Shown piece by piece: positions 46,804-53,933 of a DNA stretch of 64,000 nt (within the stretch, counting starts at the first letter, position 1; each line of letters starts with the position of its first letter). The notes under the pieces are model-generated. The model ran no database searches. It was given only the letters and a program-made list of their open reading frames with translations, and was not told the origin of the DNA. This DNA is from Nostoc favosum CHAB5714. GTDB lineage: Bacteria > Cyanobacteriota > Cyanobacteriia > Cyanobacteriales > Nostocaceae. The stretch covers positions 62,001 through 126,000 of the forward strand of contig NZ_JAIVFQ010000004.1 of NCBI RefSeq assembly GCF_020829495.1, read 5' to 3'. Both the position numbers and the translations under genes were made by a program.

Positions 46804-46938
46804 CTAATGACTCACTTCAATCAGCATTTCAATAATGCTGGGTCGAAAACCACAAGACGCAAATAACCGCCGTGAAGCCTCGTTAGCAATTACTGTATCA
46901 AGACGAATTTGTTTGCCGCCCATCTGATGAAAGCGTTA
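46804..46938 (-). pseudogene. C-terminal remnant of a GNAT acetyltransferase
   Basis: The minus strand ending at TAG 46804-46806 encodes FHQMGGKQIRLDTVIANEAS and RRLFASCGFRP, the last strand-helix-strand of a GNAT acetyltransferase (NxxxxxLFxxxGF pattern). The acetyl-CoA P-loop region is absent and no frame continues upstream. Only about 43 codons remain, so the gene is dead. The rest of the 340-bp interval up to the ABC-2 gene is AT-rich with a small CTCGCCGGAGGCGAG palindrome near 47077. Confidence 0.7.
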
Positions 46939-47111
46939 AACAATTACTGGTATAATAAAGCACGCTATTTGATAAATTTTACGCAGTATCAGGAAAAAGT
47001 TTTGCAGAAAATTCAACGATTAAAGTACAGGTTGTAATCAAGGCTTTAACTAATTACGAATTACGTAGCTTGCTTCTCGCCGGAGGCGAGTATTACGAAT
47101 TACAAATTACT

Positions 47112-47939
47112 TTAATCCTGTTGGTGAGCGAATTTATAAGCACCCCACAGAGAAAGAGCGATCGCAATCACTAGCAAAATCGGTATGCTGTACCAAGGAA
47201 ACTGAGACAAAGGTAAATGGGCAGCTGCACGCAGTCCGATGCTGGCGTAGGTGAGTGGTAACAGGTAAACTACGACTTTGAGGGCAGCTGGTAATGTACC
47301 AGGGTCAAAGAAGGTCGCTCCTAAGAATGACATGGGGATAATTATAAAATTGTTGTAGAGTCCAACTGATTCGAGCGATCGCACACTCAAACCAACAATC
47401 ACCCCTAACCCAGCAAATACCGAACAATTCAGTACTACCAACAATAGAAATAGTGGGTTGAGAAAATTCCAGTTTCCAGTCAACAGCAGCGCTACTAAAA
47501 TCACCGAACCCGATGTCATCAACCCCCGCACTACTCCCGCCAGCATTTTTCCGATGTGCAAGGCTAAGGGATGTATAGGAGTTAACAACAATTCCTCGAA
47601 GGTTTTGGTAAATAGTCTGTCTCCACAAATGGAAAATGTCGTTCCACCAAAGCTAATCGTCATCGACGATAGCGCCACCATCCCCGGTAATATGAATTCC
47701 AAATAGTTATTATAGTTACCACTAATCCCTGAGCCTGGTTTGATGGAACTACCCAAACCCAAGCCAAAAGCTAAAATGTATATCAGTGGGGATATTAAGC
47801 CTGATGCAGCAACTTGTACGATTCTGACACGTAAATCTAACCAATCTCCCCAAAAAATAGTCAGACTATCAGCTAGAAGGATTTGAAGTTGCGAAGTTTT
47901 GAACTTCTTGCTTGAGAATAACGCTCTTTGAGATGCCAC
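47112..47939 (-). CDS. ABC-2 type transporter permease
   Basis: A 275-residue permease with about six membrane segments: RIVQVAASGLISPLIYILAFGLGLG, the conserved YLEFILPGMVALSSMTISFGGTTFSI, then IHPLALHIGKMLAGVVRGLMTSG, FLLLVVLNCSVFAGLGVIVGLSVR and a last pair near the C-terminus. It resembles NodJ/DrrB-type exporters of polysaccharide or lipid products. The partner ATP-binding gene is not adjacent on either side. Substrate unknown. Confidence 0.85.
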   Translation of the reverse strand: MASQRALFSSKKFKTSQLQILLADSLTIFWGDWLDLRVRIVQVAASGLISPLIYILAFGLGLGSSIKPGSGISGNYNNYLEFILPGMVALSSMTISFGGTTFSICGDRLFTKTFEELLLTPIHPLALHIGKMLAGVVRGLMTSGSVILVALLLTGNWNFLNPLFLLLVVLNCSVFAGLGVIVGLSVRSLESVGLYNNFIIIPMSFLGATFFDPGTLPAALKVVVYLLPLTYASIGLRAAAHLPLSQFPWYSIPILLVIAIALSLWGAYKFAHQQD

Positions 47940-48500
47940 TTGCTTCTAATTAGTTATTAAAACTTTCTTAAATTTTAAGTTACATTGTTTGACATATCAA
48001 TTACTAGGGGTAACCAAAATATCTAAGAAGAATACGAAAAATTAGTCTTGGAAATTTGTAAGCACAGGTTTCCTCCGCTCAGACTTTTCGCAAAATTACA
48101 AACAAAAAGCTAGATAATCCAAGCATTGTGACTGCACCATTTGTGCAAATTGAATCAAGACTATCTGATAGATATCAAAAATATGCTATAATTAATTAAT
48201 AAAAAAATATAAAACTTAAAGACAGTTACTATGTGATTTCCATGTGAAGCAGCATAAAAGTAATAACAATTCCTTAATCGGCAAATAAATAAAAATACTC
48301 ACCAATTGTTCAAGATGGAAACAATAACCGACAAGGTTGAAATTCTGTCCATATATCTAGATAAGTTCCTATTTTTATCATTTAAGAACAATACTGCCCG
48401 AAAACTCGCAGACAATTACAGTCAAGAATAGGCATACTGAAAGAGGGAGAAAACTTTAGACCACTCCCTGCGAAATCGGCGTGAAGGTGATTAAGCAACA
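47940..48500. other. gene-free AT-rich stretch, no clear features
   Basis: A 561-bp spacer upstream of the DUF3172 gene. There is a TATAAT at 48187-48192 in an AT-rich context that may be a -10 element, but a matching -35 is weak. No gene, known RNA or repeat was recognised. Confidence 0.4.
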
Positions 48501-49040
48501 ATGAGACGTAAACCCACTGGTAAATCGGCTACTACTTCTAAACCCTCTATTTTCCAATCCCCTATGTTTAACTTCTTTACCATCGCAATTATGGGAGGGG
48601 TGTTGATTTTGGGAATTGGGATTGGCATTGCTTTTAGTTCGACAACCACGTTGTCCCCATCAAATGTGGCTTCCCGTGAATATATTGATTTGAAAGCACC
48701 AAACCCTGAGATTTGTGTGCAGTACGGAGCCAGCGCGATGGTGATGGACGCTAGACTGTTCGTCACTCTCAGTCCTTTCAATGTCTATGTTTCCCAGCCC
48801 AGTATGCGTCCCGGATGCGTGATCCGACAAAATAACTGGGCGCTTTTAGAGCAACGTAAGCTGGTGACATCTGATCAGGTAAGAGATTGCAAAAATCGCC
48901 TGAACACTTTTGGTTTTACAGGGAACTTAGACAGTGAAAAACCTGATATTAGGTGTATATATCAGAATGAAGCTGCTCAAAACTTCTTTGCGAATCAACC
49001 AGGAGCAGTTGGAACCCCTCAGGAAACTGACAGATTTTAG
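48501..49040 (+). CDS. DUF3172 domain protein
   Basis: A 179-residue protein of the cyanobacterial DUF3172 family. An N-terminal basic segment, then one hydrophobic stretch (MFNFFTIAIMGGVLILGIGIGIAFSS, residues 22-47), and a soluble domain containing LKAPNPEICVQYGASAMVMDARLFVTLSPFNVYVSQPSMRPGCVIRQNNWALLEQRKLVTSDQVRDCKNRLNTFGFTGNL. Conserved cysteines in PEICVQYG and PGCVIRQ suggest a disulphide or metal site. Likely membrane-anchored with the domain outside the cytosol. Function unknown. Found in nearly all cyanobacteria, from memory. Confidence 0.88.
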   Translation: MRRKPTGKSATTSKPSIFQSPMFNFFTIAIMGGVLILGIGIGIAFSSTTTLSPSNVASREYIDLKAPNPEICVQYGASAMVMDARLFVTLSPFNVYVSQPSMRPGCVIRQNNWALLEQRKLVTSDQVRDCKNRLNTFGFTGNLDSEKPDIRCIYQNEAAQNFFANQPGAVGTPQETDRF

Positions 49041-49146
49041 ATTTGGGAATTGGGAATGGGGCATTGGGCATTGGGCATTGAAAAGAGGTAGGGGTGCGGG
49101 GGGCAGAGGGGAAAACTCTTTTCCCTTGCTCCCTGCTCCCTACTCC
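49041..49146. repeat. GGCATTGGGCATTG heptamer tract
   Basis: A short array of TTGGGAATGGGGCATTGGGC units (49041-49080) between the convergent DUF3172 and AMIN genes, followed by a GGGG-rich tract and TCCCTGCTCCCTACTCCC. It could form a transcription-ending stem. Confidence 0.65.
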
Positions 49147-49986
49147 CTATCTATTTTTAGGTAGGGGTTGACCAAACTCGATTACCTGGGGATTGGGAAC
49201 ATTGGGGATTGTTGGAGCTGGAAATTCTGACATACCGAAAGGAGGAATGCTATTCAAGTTACCGGGTTGATTTGGGAAAGAAGGAGGGGGAAGAATCAAA
49301 GCAGGTTGTTGAGAGGATGTATTAGGAGTTAGGGGAGGTACGGTTACAAAAGGCTGCCCTGAATTATTAGTAATTGTTGAGGGCAGGTTATTTGATATAG
49401 GTGGAACCGTAAGTAAGGGTGCTTGTAGGTTAGTAGGCGGCTTTTGGGGTGTTTGAGGTTGTTTCTTGGGTGACGGTGGGGAGTTCCCTGGTTTCACGGC
49501 AGTAGTTTTACCAGAAATAACTGGACGTAATACCCAGCGAGTGGAGTTTTTTCGGGAAACGGGTTGCAGTTGTATCTGTTTGGGATTTAAAACAGCCTCT
49601 GGTGCTAAATCTAGGACAATGCGTGTGTCATTTGCGTTCAGTTGAGAAACACGAATGCTTTTGATTGCTCCAGAATAATTTTGTTGTGTAATAATTTTGC
49701 CTAACTTAGTATTCGGTAAATCTACAACAAGCCGAGATGGTTGGGCTAGGTAGAAATAACGGGGGGTTGTGCCTGCTGAGAGGGTGATTTCGAGTTGCTG
49801 TGTCTTGGGGGAAAAACGCCACTTTTCTAGCTTTGCCACTGGTGTAGCAGCAGTAGTGCAAGTTTCAAGGGCGATCGCTGCACAAAAGCCTAATAGACTG
49901 ATGCTAAATAGCTGCTTGCGCCATTGGCAAAATTGCCTAGTCTTTAGTCCCTGATCCATTCTTTTTATCTGCTCCATAAAACCCAT
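49147..49986 (-). CDS. AMIN domain protein, envelope-associated
   Basis: A 279-residue protein. An N-terminal hydrophobic stretch (FSISLLGFCAAIALETCTTAA) acts as signal peptide; a cysteine follows but not in a perfect lipobox. The AMIN domain is residues about 50-150 (VAKLEKWRFSPKTQQLEITLSAGTTPRYFYLAQPSRLVVDLPNTKLGKI, AIKSIRVSQLNANDTRIVLDLAPEAVL). AMIN domains target N-acetylmuramoyl amidases and pilus secretins to the septum or wall; no catalytic domain follows here. The tail is proline-rich (TPQKPPTNLQAPLLTVPPIS). Start could be M1, M4 or M10. Confidence 0.85.
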   Translation of the reverse strand: MGFMEQIKRMDQGLKTRQFCQWRKQLFSISLLGFCAAIALETCTTAATPVAKLEKWRFSPKTQQLEITLSAGTTPRYFYLAQPSRLVVDLPNTKLGKIITQQNYSGAIKSIRVSQLNANDTRIVLDLAPEAVLNPKQIQLQPVSRKNSTRWVLRPVISGKTTAVKPGNSPPSPKKQPQTPQKPPTNLQAPLLTVPPISNNLPSTITNNSGQPFVTVPPLTPNTSSQQPALILPPPSFPNQPGNLNSIPPFGMSEFPAPTIPNVPNPQVIEFGQPLPKNR

Positions 49987-50039
49987 ACAATGCGCTCTTC
50001 CAATCCCTACTCACCACTCCCCACTCCCCACTCCCCAAT

Positions 50040-50531
50040 TCAATTAGCTTTTTGGGGCACAGCAGTAAATTTCAGAGTTTGTGGAATGCCCTTTACGGTT
50101 AATTGACCTGTCATATTACCTTTATCCACAAGTTGCATTTGAATTGTGACTGAGTTCAGAGGATCATTTTGGGGGCGAGGAATATTACAAAGGATTGATT
50201 TACCAACTTTTCCAGATAAATTTAACTGTTGATTTCGGAAGATGCCTGCCAGAGAGTGCTTTTCGTCAGTATCGGGGTTAGCGTTTGCCGGTAATACAGA
50301 GGCATTTAAGTAAATACCCGATTGCTGAATCTTTAACGTCAGAGTATCCGATTTTTCACAGTTAGGCAAATTCTCTGACAGTGTTAGACGATACCGACCG
50401 TTAATTGGAGGAGGAGCCTTGAGATTGTTTTCCCCGTAAACGGTTACAGTTTTAAACAACACTAGCACTGAAGTTATTGCTACTCCGTAAAAAGTTAAAG
50501 ATTTGAGGTTGAAATGATTCATGAATTTCAA
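50040..50531 (-). CDS. hypothetical exported protein
   Basis: A 163-residue protein with an N-terminal signal-like segment (FNLKSLTFYGVAITSVLVLFKTVTVYG) and a mature part rich in beta-strand: INGRYRLTLSENLPNCEKSDTLTLKIQQSGIYLNASVLP and RNQQLNLSGKVGKSILCNIPRPQNDPLNSVTIQMQLVDKGNMTGQLTVKGIPQ. Two cysteines (in LPNCEKSD and SILCNIP) may pair. Its start overlaps the end of the next gene upstream by 4 bp. I know no family; it could be periplasmic. Confidence 0.65.
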   Translation of the reverse strand: MKFMNHFNLKSLTFYGVAITSVLVLFKTVTVYGENNLKAPPPINGRYRLTLSENLPNCEKSDTLTLKIQQSGIYLNASVLPANANPDTDEKHSLAGIFRNQQLNLSGKVGKSILCNIPRPQNDPLNSVTIQMQLVDKGNMTGQLTVKGIPQTLKFTAVPQKAN

Positions 50532-50839
50532 CTCCTCAATGTTGGCTCTTGACTACTAACTTCAGGAAGCATAGAGGCAAGGTGAGCGGTGACTTGGCTG
50601 TAGCGGCGGGTTATCAGCAAGGAGGAACGACATTGGATAGCTAGTTGATCTGTATATCTTCCCAAGGTTTGGCGCTCGATACCCCAAGCGCGGCTGGTGC
50701 CAGCAATAGTTAGGTCTACACCTTCTGAGGCTTGAATTACGGCTTGGATTGGTTCTGGGGCTTCAATAATTTTGATTTCAATGCGATCGCGTACACTAGT
50801 CGGCAATTGCTCCATCATCGTGTTTAGTTCGTAATTCAA
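50528..50839 (-). pseudogene. USP-like C-terminal fragment of a cation:proton antiporter
   Basis: The 103-residue frame reads PEPIQAVIQASEGVDLTIAGTSRAWGIERQTLGRYTDQLAIQCRSSLLITRRYSQV, the last strand and helix of a UspA-like domain found at the end of CPA2-type cation:proton antiporters in Nostoc. The antiporter membrane part is absent, an in-frame stop lies just upstream, and the start at 50839 is poor. It overlaps the exported-protein gene by 4 bp and might still be translated, but is best regarded as a truncated remnant. Confidence 0.6.
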
Positions 50840-50907
50840 AAACTAGATTTGAAGGGGCTCGAATGAACGGATGGTAAGCACCGGAGAAAACTTTTCGGTC
50901 TACTGAC

Positions 50908-50936
50908 GTTAGAGGCAGCCAATGGCTGCCTCTAAC
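50908..50936. terminator. perfect hairpin GTTAGAGGCAGCCA / TGGCTGCCTCTAAC
   Basis: A 14-bp perfect stem with a single central base. It lies between the USP-like fragment and the next genes and may be the terminator of 51064-51498, or an interspersed repeat. No T-run follows. Confidence 0.6.
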
Positions 50937-51063
50937 TCCCCCTCATAATGATTATCATTCCGGAAAAGAGGAATGTTTAGTTGACTGAAAGTTATATCTG
51001 ATAAGGATCTTGCTGAATTCAATTCTTATCTTGGCTTGTCAATATTTAGATGCGTTTGCCTTG

Positions 51064-51498
51064 TTACAACCACTCCCCACCCCGGAAACGCCAACGGGGA
51101 AAGATAATTCGCATCAGGCTTTGTGAACTAATAAAAACTGCTAGCCAAACAACGGTATAGTGCAATAAAAAAACTGCTAACGGAAGTTCTTCTTTAGGTA
51201 AAGGTATTGGTAAGAAGCCAAACAGTTTTACTCCACAGAACACAAATACTAATTCCCATATACCAGCTAAGAGTTGATAGGCTGCGGGCCAATCCCTATC
51301 CCATCGAAATTTTTGGAGATAGTTATAAAGCACATCCCAACCTAAGCCAAAGACGGCGACATAACTAAGTATCCACAAATAAACCGAGTTAGCATTAGAA
51401 CCAATCAATCCCATTACAAAGGGCAAAGACACAAGTACGCCCACCGTTGCAAGTAATAATAATCGAGTTTGCCAACGACCAAATAAAGTTGGTGTCAT
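51064..51498 (-). CDS. hypothetical membrane protein, four segments
   Basis: A 144-residue integral membrane protein with hydrophobic stretches at about 12-31, 40-60, 75-93 and 105-125 (RLLLLATVGVLVSLPFVMGLIG, YLWILSYVAVFGLGWDVLYNYL, LLAGIWELVFVFCGVKLFGFL, LAVFLLHYTVVWLAVFISS). Charged clusters RWDRDWPAAYQL and FPRWRFRGGEWL lie between or after. I know no named family but it looks conserved in cyanobacteria. Function unknown. Likely transcribed alone. Confidence 0.7.
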   Translation of the reverse strand: MTPTLFGRWQTRLLLLATVGVLVSLPFVMGLIGSNANSVYLWILSYVAVFGLGWDVLYNYLQKFRWDRDWPAAYQLLAGIWELVFVFCGVKLFGFLPIPLPKEELPLAVFLLHYTVVWLAVFISSQSLMRIIFPRWRFRGGEWL

Positions 51499-51624
51499 AG
51501 GAATACTGAATAAAAAATAGGAAAAAGATGGATTTAAAAATTCAGCACTATTGTAGTGCTTTTTGCAAGGATGGGAGATACGAGAATATTAGGTTAGCCC
51601 CAAAGCATCAACAGATTTATCTGA

Positions 51625-52392
51625 TTAGGATGGCTTAAGGTGGTAATCAAATTTAGAATGATAAGTTGCGTTGGCAAAGCCCACCGAAGGTATCGCATCC
51701 CAATTGATCACATCTTCTAGCAAAGCTTGATAACCTAGTGTATTGGGATGAAGACCATCTTCACTCAAGCGTTTAAGTCGCCAATTTTCACCACGTTCCA
51801 TCCATTGCTCAAAAATATCTAAATAGGGAATCTGCCGTTTGGTACAAGCAATTCGAGTTGCTTCTTTGTAACGGTACTGATCGGCATGATTATAGTAAAA
51901 ACAATCTAAAAATGGCATCTTGGCTTCATCCACTGGCACCATGCCCACAAATAACACAGGACATAGTTGCTGTGCTAAATCTAGCAGAGAAGCAATTTCC
52001 TTTTCAAACAGTGTAAAATCTGTGTAACTTCGGCCATCGGGACGCGCCAACCGCGCTGAGTCATTCACGCCTACTGATAAAATAATCAAGTCTGGGACAC
52101 GATTTCGGAGTTCACCCCGGTGGCGAAATTCAACTTCTAGCCTTTGTGCTACTTGTTGCGTGCGTAGGCGTAGCCCGTCGTAGACATCGCCTCTTACCCC
52201 TAAATTATAAAGAACATGACCCGCACTATCCGGCAACATCCACCATCGCCGTAGTTGCTCGATCCAGCCTCTTTTTTCCGGATCACCGAATCCATAAATT
52301 AAGCTGTCCCCCAGTGCGACAATCTTCATTGGCTGAAAGTGATTTGGTGGTACAGACAGCTGCATTGAGGAAGAAGCTAGAAATGTGTGCAT
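51625..52392 (-). CDS. SGNH/GDSL hydrolase
   Basis: A 255-residue SGNH-fold esterase or lipase. The nucleophile block is KIVALGDSLIYGFGDPEKRGW (near residue 23-43), the oxyanion asparagine is in LSVGVNDSARL, and the catalytic Asp-His is SEDGLHPNTLGYQALL near 220. The likely start is M1 or the M10 in SSMQLSV. Between block I and the GVND block, RGDVYDGLRLRTQQVAQ is encoded by bases that match an interspersed repeat at 52861-52890, so this stretch may have been acquired. Substrate unknown. Confidence 0.87.
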   Translation of the reverse strand: MHTFLASSSMQLSVPPNHFQPMKIVALGDSLIYGFGDPEKRGWIEQLRRWWMLPDSAGHVLYNLGVRGDVYDGLRLRTQQVAQRLEVEFRHRGELRNRVPDLIILSVGVNDSARLARPDGRSYTDFTLFEKEIASLLDLAQQLCPVLFVGMVPVDEAKMPFLDCFYYNHADQYRYKEATRIACTKRQIPYLDIFEQWMERGENWRLKRLSEDGLHPNTLGYQALLEDVINWDAIPSVGFANATYHSKFDYHLKPS

Positions 52393-52517
52393 TTAAGAAC
52401 TATATTTTATATCTTTACAAGATTCTATACATTTCTATACCATAGATGGCTATGTTTAAAGATCCAAGCATCTATGGTTCTAGTTATTGATATAGTTGCA
52501 AGGTTAATATTGCCGCA

Positions 52518-52811
52518 GTTGAGCCTTTGAGGGTGAACGTTGAGCCTTTGAGGTCGAATGTTGAGCCTTTGAGGTCGAATGTTGAGCCTTTGAGGGTGAA
52601 TGTTGAGCCTTTGAGGGTGAATGTTGAGCCTTTGAGGTCGAATGTTGAGCCTTTGAGGGTGAATGTTGAGCCTTTGAGGGTGAATGTTGAGCCTTTGAGG
52701 GTGAATGTTGAGCCTTTGAGGGTGAATGTTGAGCCTTTGAGGGTGAACGTTGAGCCTTTGAGGTAGAATGTTGAGCCTTTGAGGTAGAATGTTGAGCCTT
52801 TGAGGGTGAAA
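52518..52811. repeat. 21-bp minisatellite, 14 units
   Basis: Fourteen head-to-tail copies of GTTGAGCCTTTGAGGGTGAA plus one base, with variation only at the end of each unit. Three versions occur: GGGTGAA (units 1, 4, 5, 7-11 and 14), GGTCGAA (2, 3, 6) and GGTAGAA (12, 13). The unit is a multiple of three, so an open frame (NVEPLRV repeats) runs through part of it, but nothing flanks it as a gene. The neighbouring 52393-52517 and 52812-53008 hold no gene; 52861-52890 is an interspersed repeat. Confidence 0.95.
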
Positions 52812-52860
52812 CTTGCGGTTTAAAAGCTCAAGTTTGGGGTTTGGTACTGAAAACGTCTAT

Positions 52861-52890
52861 GCGATGTCTACGACGGCCTACGCCTATGCA
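52861..52890 (+). repeat. GCGATGTCTACGACGGCCTA interspersed repeat
   Basis: Thirty bases that differ at two positions from the reverse complement of 52161-52190, inside the GDSL hydrolase gene. The sequence fits a GC-rich palindrome-bearing repeat family of Nostoc-type spacers. Confidence 0.7.
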
Positions 52891-53008
52891 CCATGTTTCA
52901 TTTTATTTTAGGTATAGGTGAGTACTTATACTTTGCCAAATGAGTGTGAGAATCGAACCGCAGAGGCGCAGAGGACGCTGAGGAAGAGAGATGAGGGAGA
53001 AAGTAATT

Positions 53009-53584
53009 TTATCTGCCGAAGATTTCATTGACGGTAATGTTTACATTAGGGAAAGCTTTGATTGATAAACTTTGACCGCTAGTGAATTTTTGCATCAGCT
53101 GATATCCTGCGGCTGTTGGTTGTTGATAAACTTCCACGATTTGCTCGTTAATATCTACTAACCAAACTTCAATTATGTTTGCTTGTGCATATAAAGGAAT
53201 TTTCTCTTGCCGGTCATACATCACAGTCGAATCAGATACTTCAATTAGTAAAAAAATATCCTGGGGTTGGGGGTGTGCTGTGGCGTAGAAATCATCACGG
53301 GGTTTAAGTAATGCGACATCTGGCTGAGGTTCTGAGTTATTGTTCAACGCGACCGGATTTTGAGCAGCAAGTATAACGCGTTTACCCAACAGCTGCACCA
53401 ACAGATTAACTAGTCTATTTACACAAGCAGCGTGTTTTGTCCCAATAGGCGACATCTCAATAATCTCTCCCCGAACCAATTCCACTCGGTCATCCTCTGT
53501 GAGAATCCCCGACTCAACCATCTTATGATATTGCTCAACTGTGAATTTCCGTCTTAGCAATTGTACAGACATCGCCACCTCCAC
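53009..53584 (-). CDS. Uma2-family endonuclease
   Basis: A 191-residue Uma2 (DUF820) protein, a PD-(D/E)XK nuclease-fold family that cyanobacteria carry in tens of copies; biochemical roles are poorly known. Visible are RKFTVEQYHKMVESGILTEDDRVELVRGEIIEMSPIGTKHAACVNRL, then the core acids in SEPQPDVALLKP and FLLIEVSDSTVMYDRQEKIPLYAQANIIEVWLVDI. Residues D and E-V of the core are present, so activity is possible. It starts at 53584 or M5. Regions on both sides are repeat-rich. Confidence 0.92.
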   Translation of the reverse strand: MEVAMSVQLLRRKFTVEQYHKMVESGILTEDDRVELVRGEIIEMSPIGTKHAACVNRLVNLLVQLLGKRVILAAQNPVALNNNSEPQPDVALLKPRDDFYATAHPQPQDIFLLIEVSDSTVMYDRQEKIPLYAQANIIEVWLVDINEQIVEVYQQPTAAGYQLMQKFTSGQSLSIKAFPNVNITVNEIFGR

Positions 53585-53674
53585 TGTTGCCTCATCTTTT
53601 AATTATTCTCCAAAATTATCAACTCACTACCCAAACCACCCACTGCAATCAATTCCAGAGGACATCCAACGGAG

Positions 53675-53746
53675 TTTGAGCAAATCATTCAAGAAAAAAG
53701 CCAAAACTTTGTCGGTCGTGAATTTGTTTTTACGGCTATTAATTGA
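53675..53746 (+). pseudogene. short remnant resembling the start of an NTPase/WD-repeat protein
   Basis: The frame 53675-53746 reads FEQIIQEKSQNFVGREFVFT and ends in a stop after AIN. Cyanobacterial NB-ARC or WD40 proteins have a similar FVGREFVF segment near the start of the NTPase domain. Only 23 codons remain, and no P-loop follows. Low certainty. The 53585-53933 interval is otherwise gene-free. Confidence 0.3.
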
Positions 53747-53823
53747 AACGCCGTCGCAAAGTCTTGATTTAGCAGATTATCCAAAATAAAATCGGCAAGA
53801 TATTCAAGCATATATTCAAAGAT

Positions 53824-53914
53824 ACCTAACCTCCCTTCCCTACGAGGGAAGTGGGAACAAGATTACTCCCCTCCCCGCCAACAGTATCCTTTTAGGAGAG
53901 GGTGGGGGTTAGGT
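53824..53914. repeat. ACCTAACC / GGTTAGGT-ended interspersed repeat
   Basis: Inverted ends ACCTAACC (53824-53831) and GGTTAGGT (53907-53914) enclose TCCCTTCCCTACGAGGGAAG and CTCCCCTCCCCGCCA, a layout common in Nostoc-type spacers. No coding capacity. Confidence 0.6.
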
Positions 53915-53933
53915 CTATATTGACGCATCCAAG

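Noticed and set aside
52527..52766. 80-residue protein of NVEPLR repeats
   Set aside because: The open frame exists only because the repeat unit is a multiple of three. It ends at the first GGTAGAA unit, and there is no ribosome site or homologous family.
52518..52811. CRISPR array
   Set aside because: Units are contiguous without spacers, 21 bp, and no cas genes are near. It is a minisatellite.
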